From the NCBI GenBank assembly GCA_937879965.1, contig CALFMP010000038.1, forward strand, positions 119,016 through 183,015: a stretch of 64,000 bases of DNA, read 5' to 3'. Shown one piece after another: positions 32,728 to 40,795 of this stretch. Position numbers and translations under genes: made by a program. Every line of letters begins with the position of its first letter. Position 1 is the first letter of the stretch. The notes beneath the pieces are model-generated. The model was not told the origin of the DNA, did not search any database, and saw nothing but the letters and a program-made list of their open reading frames with translations. This DNA comes from QKMZ01 sp012965515. Lineage in GTDB: Bacteria > Cyanobacteriota > Vampirovibrionia > Obscuribacterales > Obscuribacteraceae.

Positions 32728-34002
32728 CTATTCGGGAAATACAATCAACATTCCTTCGCGAGGTAATTCATCGGAATGCTTACCGTCAAACTTGGATTTG
32801 ACGACGGGAGCGACACCGCCTTTTTCTATCGCCTTCTCAGTTTCTGCCTCATTTGCAATTCCTTTGACCGCAAACGAGTCGAAGACATAAGGCACACCCT
32901 GCGATCCTAGAATCGAAGGCCCATCCATCACATGAAAGTGCAGGTGCGGAGCCGTGGAATTACCAGAACTGCCCAGCAGCCCGATTACATCGCCACGCTT
33001 TACTTTCTGCCCTTCCTTGACTTTCACACTGCCGGGCTTCATGTGCGCATAGAAAGCATAGTTGCCATTGCCAATGTCAATCACTGCGGTGTTGCCGCCG
33101 GGAAAGAATGCCAGCTGATCGCCAGTCGCCTGATTCGGAACCTGATCCTCAAACTTATCTATGACACCAACCACAGTGCCATCGGCAACCGCGATCAAAG
33201 GTTTTCCATATCCAGCAAATTGTGAGCAGGCTTTGCCGTCACCAGTAAAGACATGATCGTCATCCGTCATTAGCAGCCAGTCAATAGCATAGCGCTGTGC
33301 AGCGACAAGCCGATTGCCTTGAGGAAAAAGCGCGCGTCGATGTCCGAAGTCACCGGCATACCCGCCAGCGGCGTACCAGCGGCCACCTTTGAGAGGAGGT
33401 CCGACAACCACCGGCGCTTTCTCTTCCACCTTCACGCGATGATGAGCGTTTTCAAAACGGCGAGTCTTGCCGGCAAAGTCTGTTTCAACGACAGCTTTGT
33501 GCACCAACTCTTTCGGTGCACTCTCTTTGTCCTTGAACTCGAGATTTACCCAGACAATTCCAGAGCTGCCGGCAGCAAAAGTGTTTCCTTTTTCGTCCTT
33601 TTTGCCTGCCTTGGAATCTTTGAGGTTGAGCGTGTGCTTCTTAAGCTCTGCAGGGCTGTAAGCTTTGATCACATGCCCGTTTGTATCGAGGACCTCAAAA
33701 GAGAGGATTTTCGTCGGGGCGGAATTGTAGTTCAACAACTGGACTTCGTAGACCAGGTTATAGAGCCCGTCGCTGCCGCGAAAGAGACGGGGCGCGCTGA
33801 CAGGAAAGAGCATCAGCGGTGTCCAATCACAGGGCGCTACAGCTCTGTTAGGAAAGTGGGAAGGGGTCGCTTCTACTGGAATCGGTGCAGATTTCTTAGC
33901 ACCACCTGCGGTTGCAGCCAGACATTGTTGGTTGGCAGGGGCAATTGACCCAACCAAAAAACTCAACGCAAGAAAAACGCTGCTAAAGTCCCCTAATCTC
34001 AT
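32728..34002 (-). CDS. exported M23-family-like peptidase
   Basis: 424 residues. Signal peptide (VFLALSFLVGSIAPANQQ). Residues about 60-200 are a beta-rich domain (VYEVQLLNYNSAPTKILSFEVLD) with unknown role. The C-terminal M23/LytM fold (about 225-390) has GKPLIAVADGTVVGV, HMKPGSVKVKEGQKVKRGDVIGLLGSSGNSTAPHLHFHV, the family's second half with H353-L-H355. The first zinc-site motif is Q-R-Y-A-I-D241, where HxxxD would be expected, so His is replaced by Arg at that place; the zinc could use another residue such as the His of GHRRALF. Likely a cell-wall hydrolase or a degraded regulator. Confidence 0.88.
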   Translation of the reverse strand: MRLGDFSSVFLALSFLVGSIAPANQQCLAATAGGAKKSAPIPVEATPSHFPNRAVAPCDWTPLMLFPVSAPRLFRGSDGLYNLVYEVQLLNYNSAPTKILSFEVLDTNGHVIKAYSPAELKKHTLNLKDSKAGKKDEKGNTFAAGSSGIVWVNLEFKDKESAPKELVHKAVVETDFAGKTRRFENAHHRVKVEEKAPVVVGPPLKGGRWYAAGGYAGDFGHRRALFPQGNRLVAAQRYAIDWLLMTDDDHVFTGDGKACSQFAGYGKPLIAVADGTVVGVIDKFEDQVPNQATGDQLAFFPGGNTAVIDIGNGNYAFYAHMKPGSVKVKEGQKVKRGDVIGLLGSSGNSTAPHLHFHVMDGPSILGSQGVPYVFDSFAVKGIANEAETEKAIEKGGVAPVVKSKFDGKHSDELPREGMLIVFPE

Positions 34003-34244
34003 TTGAATTCCCCTTATCTTTGACTGGAGAAGTTTACCCTAGCCAGGTGCAAGTTTCATTGAAAGAGCCTGTTGAGAACCAGTTTGCGGTCCCCATTAGC
34101 TCGAAAATATGAGTAAATGGGTATAAGAAGGCAGAGGCGTCCTCATGCCTGGAAAAATGACCCGACGGCGGCTGGCAGGCGGCAGCATTAATATTCAGCA
34201 CGAATAGTCCACATAGACGGGCTGTGACTAGCGGAGAAGTAATC

Positions 34245-34553
34245 ATGGTTGAAACCTACAGACAGGGAGACGTGTTGTTGGCGAGAGTTCCATCCTTGCC
34301 GAAAAACGCCCAGAGAAAAGCAGTAGAGCAAAGAATTGTTCTGGCATGGGGTGAAACCACCGGGCACGCGCATGCCATTGACGCCCGTTTTGCCAAGCTT
34401 TACCAGCACGGCGCAGAGAGATTTATCGAAGCACTTGACGGCGCCATTCTGGTCCATGAGGAGCACAGCGCCATCAATCTCAAACCCGGCATTTATCGCG
34501 TGGTTCAACAGAGAGAATACGTCCCAGGCTCGAGCAGGCTTGTAGTCGACTAG
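34245..34553 (+). CDS. small conserved hypothetical protein, partner of the next gene
   Basis: 102 residues, soluble. Starts MVETYRQGDVLLARVPSLP, has GETTGHAHAI and ends LVHEEHSAINLKPGIYRVVQQREY. I know this pattern (small His-rich protein ending PGxYRVxxQREY) as a companion of DUF6745 proteins, but no function. GGAGAAG precedes ATG 34245; a GTG at 34224 in frame is less likely. Its stop is 1 nt before the ATG of the 410-residue gene, so the pair is translationally coupled. Confidence 0.8.
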   Translation: MVETYRQGDVLLARVPSLPKNAQRKAVEQRIVLAWGETTGHAHAIDARFAKLYQHGAERFIEALDGAILVHEEHSAINLKPGIYRVVQQREYVPGSSRLVVD

Positions 34554-34554
34554 T

Positions 34555-35787
34555 ATGTCCTCGGTTCCGTTGGAAGTCGGTCAGAACGCTGATGAAGCGG
34601 TAAAGAAAGTCGTGGAACGCTCCAAACCGGTAGCGTTTAACACTAACGCCGCCGACCGCCGGAAAGCCGAAGAAGCGGTCTGTGGCGTCTATACCAGCGC
34701 GGGCTTGAAAGCGCCGAGGTATTTCGTCTGGTTCGATTCGCCCTTTCACGGTGCGATTGCGGCTGCAATGGTCTCGAAGGGTACTAAGAGTGTTCACAAG
34801 CAAGTAGTCACCGATCTTAAAAATCAGTGCAGTGCCAAACTCTGGAAAATGATCGACGCAAAGGGAGACAAGCTATGGTGGACAACCGTTCAAAGTAAAT
34901 TGACGCCGGCGCTCAAGCGATCATTCGCAACCCTGCCTCAGCAAATTCGCCGGGCTGTTCTTGCTAGTTTTGTCGGACATGTCGGACCAGGAGTCGACAA
35001 CATAAATCTCGAACTCGTGTGGGGTCAACTGGCGCCTCCGGCTCTTCTCTCAAAACTGGTCGGACAGCTGTGCCATGTCTTGCCGGAAGAAATTACGAAG
35101 CCATTCGAAGAGTTTGATGACCGCCCCCTGACTTGCGGGCTCGCCATTTCAGCAATGGGGCAATTTGCCATTGCCGGCTACGGAAACTTGGATGCGGACT
35201 TGCCTTTCTACGACATCACGGGAGCGGCCGGTTTCAGAGTGCCAGAAATAATGCCCCTTTTCCACATTGCTCGCTTTGGTCATTACTGGTGGCCGTTTGA
35301 CGACGTGTGTTTGATGGTCGATCGTCCGATCCGCCTGAGCGTTGATGAAGAGGGCTTATTGCACAACCCAATCGGCTGCGCCCTTAGATATCGCGATGGC
35401 TGGGAAACCTTTGCATGGCACGGTACCTTCGTCCCTGACCGCTTCTTGGAGTTTGGCATCAAGAAAGATGTGACTCACATTTTCTATGAGCCCAACGTCG
35501 AGATTCGCCGAATGATGCTTGAGATGTACGGCTTGGAAGCATTCATCAAAGACTCCGGCGCCAAAGTAGTGCAACGCGACAAATGCGGTGTGCTCTATCG
35601 CCAGCATTTCGGCGACAATCACGAGGACATAGTTATCGTGCATGTCGTCAACTCAACGCCGGAGCCCGACGGCACGTATAACAACTATTTTTTGAGAGTG
35701 CCTCCGGAAACGAAAACTGCACGCGAGGGCGTTGCCTGGACATTCGGCCTGACGGCGGACGAATACGACCCGCTCAAAGAAACATAA
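34555..35787 (+). CDS. DUF6745-like protein
   Basis: 410 residues, no signal peptide or membrane segment. Starts with helices (AVKKVVERSKPVAFNTNAADRRKAEEAVCGVYTSAGLKAPRYFVWFDSPFHGAIAAAMVSK), and has the conserved ALRYRDGWETFAWHGTFVPD (middle) and a C-terminal ...VHVVNSTPEPDGTYNNYFLRVPP followed by TAREGVAWTFGLTADEY. Recognised as the type found in multicellular and predatory bacteria; no function assigned to the family. Translationally coupled to the small gene before it, and followed 7 nt later by the GH14 fusion gene, so a three-gene run is possible. Confidence 0.78.
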   Translation: MSSVPLEVGQNADEAVKKVVERSKPVAFNTNAADRRKAEEAVCGVYTSAGLKAPRYFVWFDSPFHGAIAAAMVSKGTKSVHKQVVTDLKNQCSAKLWKMIDAKGDKLWWTTVQSKLTPALKRSFATLPQQIRRAVLASFVGHVGPGVDNINLELVWGQLAPPALLSKLVGQLCHVLPEEITKPFEEFDDRPLTCGLAISAMGQFAIAGYGNLDADLPFYDITGAAGFRVPEIMPLFHIARFGHYWWPFDDVCLMVDRPIRLSVDEEGLLHNPIGCALRYRDGWETFAWHGTFVPDRFLEFGIKKDVTHIFYEPNVEIRRMMLEMYGLEAFIKDSGAKVVQRDKCGVLYRQHFGDNHEDIVIVHVVNSTPEPDGTYNNYFLRVPPETKTAREGVAWTFGLTADEYDPLKET

Positions 35788-35794
35788 GCGCTGC

Positions 35795-38686
35795 ATGCGC
35801 CAGCCCAACCATCAGAGATTAAAAGTCGTGCGTATGCTTCCCATAGCTATTCTCTTGCTTTTGGGACTTTCCCCATTGAGAACAGGCCTATTTAGTTATT
35901 ACATAAAAGCACCTGGTTCTCCCATGCAGCGCGACAAGAAAATGCCCGAGATTCTGCCCGAAAAAGGCAAGCCAGTCGATCATAGCCAGCCGCAGGAAGG
36001 CGCGCAGAATCCCAATGTTTCTGCCATCATCCACTCGCACCTGGCTGAAGCGACGAATCTCTATCGGCAAGCAAATCCGGCTCCGAAGCCCAGACACAGC
36101 TATTTGGAAAATGCCGTCGATGGGACGCTCTCGCTCGTAGTCAAAGACGAAGAGAAGCGCAAAGAGATGAACCATCTCGGCACCGAGTTTATGAAAACTG
36201 CGGCACTCTTTTCGCGCGGCAAGATCGGCGTCGCCACAACGATGATTACCTATGGACTGGACAAAGCCAGCCCGGATGACACTGCGATGAACAGAGTGGC
36301 TGACTTCACGCTGGGCGCGGTCAAAGGGCAATCGATCAAACTGATGTTCGGTGCTGTCTCTCGCAGCTACAGTTTTGCGCCCACAAAGGGCGTGCTTATG
36401 GGCATCGCCGCTCGTGATGCGGATATCGTTTTCGACCGCCAGACATTTACCGACCCGATGAAAACGGCAGAACGTCTCAAAGCCGAGACGATCAACCCGC
36501 AAGCATGGCTCTTCGATGCGGCTGTGTTCGGCGTTGCGGAAGGGGCGTTTGCAGGCGTCAACAAGGCTATGGGCGGTCGCCTGGTGCAAAACCAGCTGGC
36601 ATCGGGCATGGTCATGGGCGGCAGCTTCGGCATGGTCAACGGCGGCAGCGGCGAAATCATGCGACAACAGGCTGAAGGCAAGCCTATCGACTGGTCGAAG
36701 GTTGTACACCGAGGCGTCATCGACGGCGGAGTTGGCGCACTGGGAGCCGGTGCCGGCATCAAAGCCTCAAGCACGCAGGCGCATGCACGAGTGGAGAGTG
36801 TTCTTGGAAAACCAGTTGAGAAGCTCTCAAGCGCGGTTGAGCGCTGGCACATCTCACGCACTACACAAGCGCGAGAATTTGTCGTTGTAGAAGGAAAAGC
36901 GGCTCTAGACAAGTTCACAGCCAAGCATGAGGGCGATGCAACGCTCAATGTTCGCGAAGTGAAAAGAGTCCTTGGTGTCGAAAAGCTCGGCGACGTAAAG
37001 AGTCTCTTCGTCCAAAGATTCGGCGAAGGGCAGCCCGGTATTCGACCAGCCGCAAACGCAGCCGATCTGATCGCCACTTGTTTCCCAGAAAAACTCGATG
37101 CTGCACAAAGAGCCAAACATGTCTTTCCAAAGGCAAACGGCACTATCTGGCTGGAAACAAGCGAAGCTGGGCGCATAAAACTGGCAACAGGCAAGACTCC
37201 CTGGGAGCATCGCAACTACAATCCAATCGGCAAAATCGTACGCTTAGATGGACATTCAATCACGATGAACGTGATGGGTCCTCTGGAAATCGGCAGTGTG
37301 CACGATCCTGAGAATCCGAAATACAAAGATGCGTGGAACCAGTACGATGGCGAATTGGCTAGAGCAAAGAAACTGAGCGCGGATGCTGTCAGCACCGACG
37401 TTTGGTGGGGTGCGATCGAACCGAAGCCCGGACAATTCCAATTCAAATACTACGATATTCTTTCCTCGAAAATCGCCGCCCAAGGAATGAAGTGGGTTCC
37501 TATCATCTCGCTGCACGAATGCGGTGGCAATGTCGGAGACACAGCCAATATACCGATCCCTATGTGGATCTGGAATAAAGTGCAAACAAGCGCCGGCTCC
37601 TCAAACCCCGACGTGGGCAAATTCAAGAGCGAGCAAGGCAACGTCAGCCACGAATATGTCGACTTCTGGGCAACCAAGCATGCATTGCCGTTCTACCGCA
37701 ATGTGTTCACAGAGTTTCAAAACCACTTCGCTGGAAAAGCTCCAATCATCGCCGAGATCAATGTCAGTCTCGGACCTGCAGGCGAGCTGCGTTACCCATC
37801 CTACAACTATCACGATCAGGGCAGCGGCTGGCCGACGAGAGGCGCTCTGCAAGCCTATTCCGACCTCGCTCGTGATTCGTTCAAAACATTTGCTGTTGAA
37901 AAGTACGGATCGCAAGAAGCAGTGAAAAAGGCTTGGGGCGAGAAGTACGGCACTGAAATCGCGCCACCGAAAAACGCCGAAGACTTCTACGCAAGTGGCG
38001 ACTATCGCAATACACGATATGGCAAGGACTTCTTCGACTGGTACAGTAAGTCACTGCAACAGCACGGCGATCAGGTTCTCTCCTCCGCGCTGGAAGTGTT
38101 TGGCTCCAAAGGCTCAGCATTTGCCGGCATCGACCTGGGTGCCAAAATCCCTGGTGTTCACTGGCGCATGGGATATTGGGAAAACGGCAACATCGTCTTC
38201 ACTGGACGACAGGCAGAACTGTCCGCAGGTCTTATCTCGACCGGAAAAGAAGACTGGAACGAAGCTGGCGGATATGGCTATCGCCCACTGCTGGAAGTAT
38301 TCAAAAACCTCCAGATGAAGAGCCCGTTCTCCAGGGTCGTTCCGCACTTCACGGCTCTCGAGTTGCCAGACGGCCAAGATGGCGCCATCGCACAATCGCT
38401 CCCCAATTCTCTGGCGAAATGGGTCGGCAAGGAAGCCAACAACCAGGGTCTGATTATCAAAGGTGAAAACGCCCTGGCGGGCACTCTATACGACAAAGCC
38501 GCCTGGGAGAGAATGGCGCACCTGCTTAAAGGATGGGGCGATAATCCGAATGAAGGTTTCTATAACGGCCTTACCTTCTTGCGCATGTCTGACGTTCTGG
38601 CCAGCGAAGTCGCTCAACAACAGTTCTCAGCCATCCTGTCCAGGGTCCGCCCAGCACCGGTAGAGCCAGCGAAGCAAGCCCAATAA
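35795..38686 (+). CDS. beta-amylase (GH14) domain protein with novel N-terminal half
   Basis: 963 residues. The N-terminus is hydrophobic (LPIAILLLLGLSPL, residues 15-28), likely a signal peptide or anchor. Residues about 100-450 are Ala/Gly-rich helical (VMGGSFGMVNGG...GALGAGAGIKASS) with nothing recognised. From about 480 the protein is a glycoside hydrolase family 14 domain: STDVWWGAIEPKPGQFQ, SLHECGGNVGDTANIPIP, LGPAGELRYPSY with catalytic E664 and RQAELSAG with catalytic E808, both in the positions of soybean beta-amylase. It would cut maltose from starch ends. The start is uncertain: ATG 35795 has no site, ATG 35834 is an alternative. GH14 is rare in bacteria and usually without such an N-terminal part. 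Confidence 0.87.
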   Translation: MRQPNHQRLKVVRMLPIAILLLLGLSPLRTGLFSYYIKAPGSPMQRDKKMPEILPEKGKPVDHSQPQEGAQNPNVSAIIHSHLAEATNLYRQANPAPKPRHSYLENAVDGTLSLVVKDEEKRKEMNHLGTEFMKTAALFSRGKIGVATTMITYGLDKASPDDTAMNRVADFTLGAVKGQSIKLMFGAVSRSYSFAPTKGVLMGIAARDADIVFDRQTFTDPMKTAERLKAETINPQAWLFDAAVFGVAEGAFAGVNKAMGGRLVQNQLASGMVMGGSFGMVNGGSGEIMRQQAEGKPIDWSKVVHRGVIDGGVGALGAGAGIKASSTQAHARVESVLGKPVEKLSSAVERWHISRTTQAREFVVVEGKAALDKFTAKHEGDATLNVREVKRVLGVEKLGDVKSLFVQRFGEGQPGIRPAANAADLIATCFPEKLDAAQRAKHVFPKANGTIWLETSEAGRIKLATGKTPWEHRNYNPIGKIVRLDGHSITMNVMGPLEIGSVHDPENPKYKDAWNQYDGELARAKKLSADAVSTDVWWGAIEPKPGQFQFKYYDILSSKIAAQGMKWVPIISLHECGGNVGDTANIPIPMWIWNKVQTSAGSSNPDVGKFKSEQGNVSHEYVDFWATKHALPFYRNVFTEFQNHFAGKAPIIAEINVSLGPAGELRYPSYNYHDQGSGWPTRGALQAYSDLARDSFKTFAVEKYGSQEAVKKAWGEKYGTEIAPPKNAEDFYASGDYRNTRYGKDFFDWYSKSLQQHGDQVLSSALEVFGSKGSAFAGIDLGAKIPGVHWRMGYWENGNIVFTGRQAELSAGLISTGKEDWNEAGGYGYRPLLEVFKNLQMKSPFSRVVPHFTALELPDGQDGAIAQSLPNSLAKWVGKEANNQGLIIKGENALAGTLYDKAAWERMAHLLKGWGDNPNEGFYNGLTFLRMSDVLASEVAQQQFSAILSRVRPAPVEPAKQAQ

Positions 38687-38702
38687 GGATTTACAGACTT
38701 GC

Positions 38703-38750
38703 TTGACAGACTTAAAAGCTGGGAGTATATTTCAGACCGTTCGGTCCGAA
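38703..38750 (+). promoter_or_regulatory. sigma70 promoter and TetR-type operator
   Basis: TTGACA at 38703-38708, 17-nt spacer, TATATT at 38726-38731, then a 20-bp near-perfect palindrome (38731-38750, TTCAGACCGTTCGGTCCGAA). The GACCGTTCGGTC core is typical of operators bound by TetR/AcrR repressors. The operator overlaps the last base of the -10 and the likely transcription start, so binding of the encoded TetR protein would shut its own promoter. A very clear site. Confidence 0.9.
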
Positions 38751-38760
38751 TTTTGAAAAC

Positions 38761-39357
38761 ATGGGCAAAGGCAAAGTAACCCGCGACATGATCTTGGGTA
38801 AGGCAGCGGCTCTATTCAACAGCCGTGGGTATTTTGGCGCGTCTATGTCAGACGTGATGAACGCAACAGGTCTGGAAAAGGGAGGAATATACAACCACTT
38901 TCCGAGCAAAGACCAACTGGCTCTCGAAGCGTTCGACTTCGCATTCCAAACCAGTTCTGCCGAAGTCATGCGACACCTGAGTACCAAAGAAAAGGCAGTC
39001 GACAAACTGATGGCATTTGTAGATGCCTTCGCGAGCGTCGCGGCCAATCCTCCGATACCAGGCGGATGTCCACTCCTAAACAGCGCTGTTGAGTGCGACG
39101 ATGGACATCCGGAGATGAAACTCCGAGTACAAAAGGCAATGGATGCTGTCCTTAACACTCTGGAAAAATTGATCGCAGGGGGAATAGAGGAAGGTGACAT
39201 ACAGTCATCAACAAATGCACAGATTGTGGCAAGAACATTCATCGCCACATTGGAAGGCGGCATCATGCTGACCAAACTCTATTCGGATACCGCATACATG
39301 GACGCCATTGCTACCAGCCTTCGCAGTCAAATCGCAGCAATTCGGGTCAGTTCGTAA
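38761..39357 (+). CDS. TetR family transcriptional regulator
   Basis: 198 residues. N-terminal helix-turn-helix (about 8-55): RDMILGKAAALFNSRGYFGASMSDVMNATGLEKGGIYNHFPSKDQLALEAFDF, the TetR signature. The C-terminal ligand-binding domain has AANPPIPGGCPLLNSAVEC, close to the AcrR/YxaF-like subgroup that responds to small aromatic or quinone-like compounds. Only 10 nt separates the ATG from the operator palindrome at 38731-38750, so it should be autoregulated, and the cupin gene 120 nt downstream is a possible target. Confidence 0.96.
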   Translation: MGKGKVTRDMILGKAAALFNSRGYFGASMSDVMNATGLEKGGIYNHFPSKDQLALEAFDFAFQTSSAEVMRHLSTKEKAVDKLMAFVDAFASVAANPPIPGGCPLLNSAVECDDGHPEMKLRVQKAMDAVLNTLEKLIAGGIEEGDIQSSTNAQIVARTFIATLEGGIMLTKLYSDTAYMDAIATSLRSQIAAIRVSS

Positions 39358-39477
39358 AACTTAAGGGCATCGCCCATAGTACCAAACAGTCGATCCGTGC
39401 GGGCGCACGGGTGGCAAATGCACACAAAGACTTCGCAAAGGCCATGCGCCTTTTAATCAAGTCAAAAGGAGCGAAAA

Positions 39478-39945
39478 ATGTCAGAGACAAAAACGATTGA
39501 GAAAGAAACCAAGAAAGGTACGAACTATTCATACTACAACGGCGGGTCACTTGCAGAGTGGGCCGAACACAAAATGATGCACCCACGCCGCGGAGAAGTT
39601 AAGGGAAAACACTTCCTGAAGGATCACCTGGATTTCACCGGCTGCGAAATATCCATTAACTCCTTGCCTGTTGGCGGCGCCATGCCGTTTTCGCATCAGC
39701 ATAAGGAAAATGAAGAAGTCTACATTTTCATCAAGGGCAAGGGTCAAATGCAAGTCGATCACGAAGTGATTGACGTCTGCGAAGGCTCAATAGTGCGCAT
39801 CGCACCTAATGGAATGAGAACATGGCGCAATGTCGGCGACGAACCGCTGCTCTCAATCTGTGTGCAGGTTCGCGAAAATTCACTGAGACAACATACATTT
39901 GAGGACGGCATTCCCAACATGGACCCGATTCAGTGGCCAAGCTAG
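39478..39945 (+). CDS. cupin domain protein
   Basis: 155 residues. A single cupin: motif 1 FSHQHKENEEVYIFIKGKGQMQVDHE (His-Gln-His-...-Glu metal ligands) and motif 2 VRIAPNGMRTWRNVGDEPLLSI. The first 55 residues are a polar extension. Cupins may be dioxygenases, isomerases or ligand-binding proteins; the conserved HxH..E..xxxx suggests a metal site. An AAAGGAG site lies 6 nt before ATG 39478. Third element after the TetR gene and perhaps under its control, because its own promoter is not evident. Confidence 0.85.
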   Translation: MSETKTIEKETKKGTNYSYYNGGSLAEWAEHKMMHPRRGEVKGKHFLKDHLDFTGCEISINSLPVGGAMPFSHQHKENEEVYIFIKGKGQMQVDHEVIDVCEGSIVRIAPNGMRTWRNVGDEPLLSICVQVRENSLRQHTFEDGIPNMDPIQWPS

Positions 39946-39980
39946 TTTTATTTATTCCGTAAAACATCCTTTTCGGTTGG

Positions 39981-40000
39981 GGGCGGCATGCCTGCCGCCC
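39981..40000. repeat. dispersed palindrome copy
   Basis: GGGCGGCATGCCTGCCGCCC, perfect 8-bp arms (GGGCGGCA/TGCCGCCC) around TGCC. It lies in the gap after the cupin gene. Confidence 0.7.
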
Positions 40001-40206
40001 GCCGACTTGGTTTATGCCAGTTTCTAGGAAGTAAACCATTAAGAAAGGGAAGCGGCGGGATAAATCCAGCCCGTGCGAATGCAATGCGCAAGCTACAAAA
40101 AAATCCACGAAGGGCGACGAAATCCGTCGTCCTTTCGTTTAACGCTTGGAAGTTTCCAAAGGGTTAGAATTTTGGACTCACTCACTGGACTCATGGGGGT
40201 CACAAT

Positions 40207-40794
40207 ATGTCCAAGTTTCGGATTCCTGTAGCAACCGCTCTTTTGCTATACCTGGGCGTTGCCGGTGGAATGAGCGCTGTTGAAGCAAAGCCATCTTCTG
40301 ACAAGTCCAATCGGGTAAAAATCGCAGCGAAGACAACGAAGTATTCCGAGAAGGAAGGCTTTGAGCGCAAAAAATTGGACATTATCAATACGCTCAAAGA
40401 CAACGAAGTTACTCGATTTATGACTCTGCGCGACGGATTGACACAAGCGTTTGAACTCGACAAGGTACTAAAAGGTGGAGGTCCATTCACTTTTCTGGCG
40501 CCCAGCGATGACGCGTTCAAACATTACCCGCAAGACGATCTATCGCAACTTTTCGACAACAAGAAAAAGCTGCGACAAGTTCTGGAATATTGCATTATTG
40601 ACGGCAACTATAGCGCCGCCGACCTTGTAAAAATGGGAACGGTGAAAACTCACGAAGGTCACAACGTCAGCTTCTCCAACCCTGGCGGCGACTACTACGC
40701 TGACAAATCACTGATGAAAGTAATCGACATTCCGTGCACAAACGGAACGTTGCATGTACTGGACAGGCTGATCCAGCCGCCACTGGCGAAATAA
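40207..40794 (+). CDS. exported fasciclin (FAS1) domain protein
   Basis: 195 residues. Signal peptide (VATALLLYLGVAGGMSAVEA, cleavage about 27). FAS1 domain about 55-190: LDIINTLKDNEVTRFMTLRDGLTQAFELDKVLKGGGPFTFLAPSDDAF with the FTFLAPSDDAF (H1) motif, and the end VIDIPCTNGTLHVLDRLIQPPL (H2). Fasciclin proteins work in adhesion or matrix binding in the periplasm or outside. The stop is 1 nt before the ATG of the MFS transporter gene, so the two are coupled. Confidence 0.93.
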   Translation: MSKFRIPVATALLLYLGVAGGMSAVEAKPSSDKSNRVKIAAKTTKYSEKEGFERKKLDIINTLKDNEVTRFMTLRDGLTQAFELDKVLKGGGPFTFLAPSDDAFKHYPQDDLSQLFDNKKKLRQVLEYCIIDGNYSAADLVKMGTVKTHEGHNVSFSNPGGDYYADKSLMKVIDIPCTNGTLHVLDRLIQPPLAK

Positions 40795-40795
40795 G

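Noticed and set aside
33319..33948. 209-residue plus-strand frame inside the M23-like gene
   Set aside because: Antisense shadow; the minus-strand frame has a signal peptide and recognised motifs.
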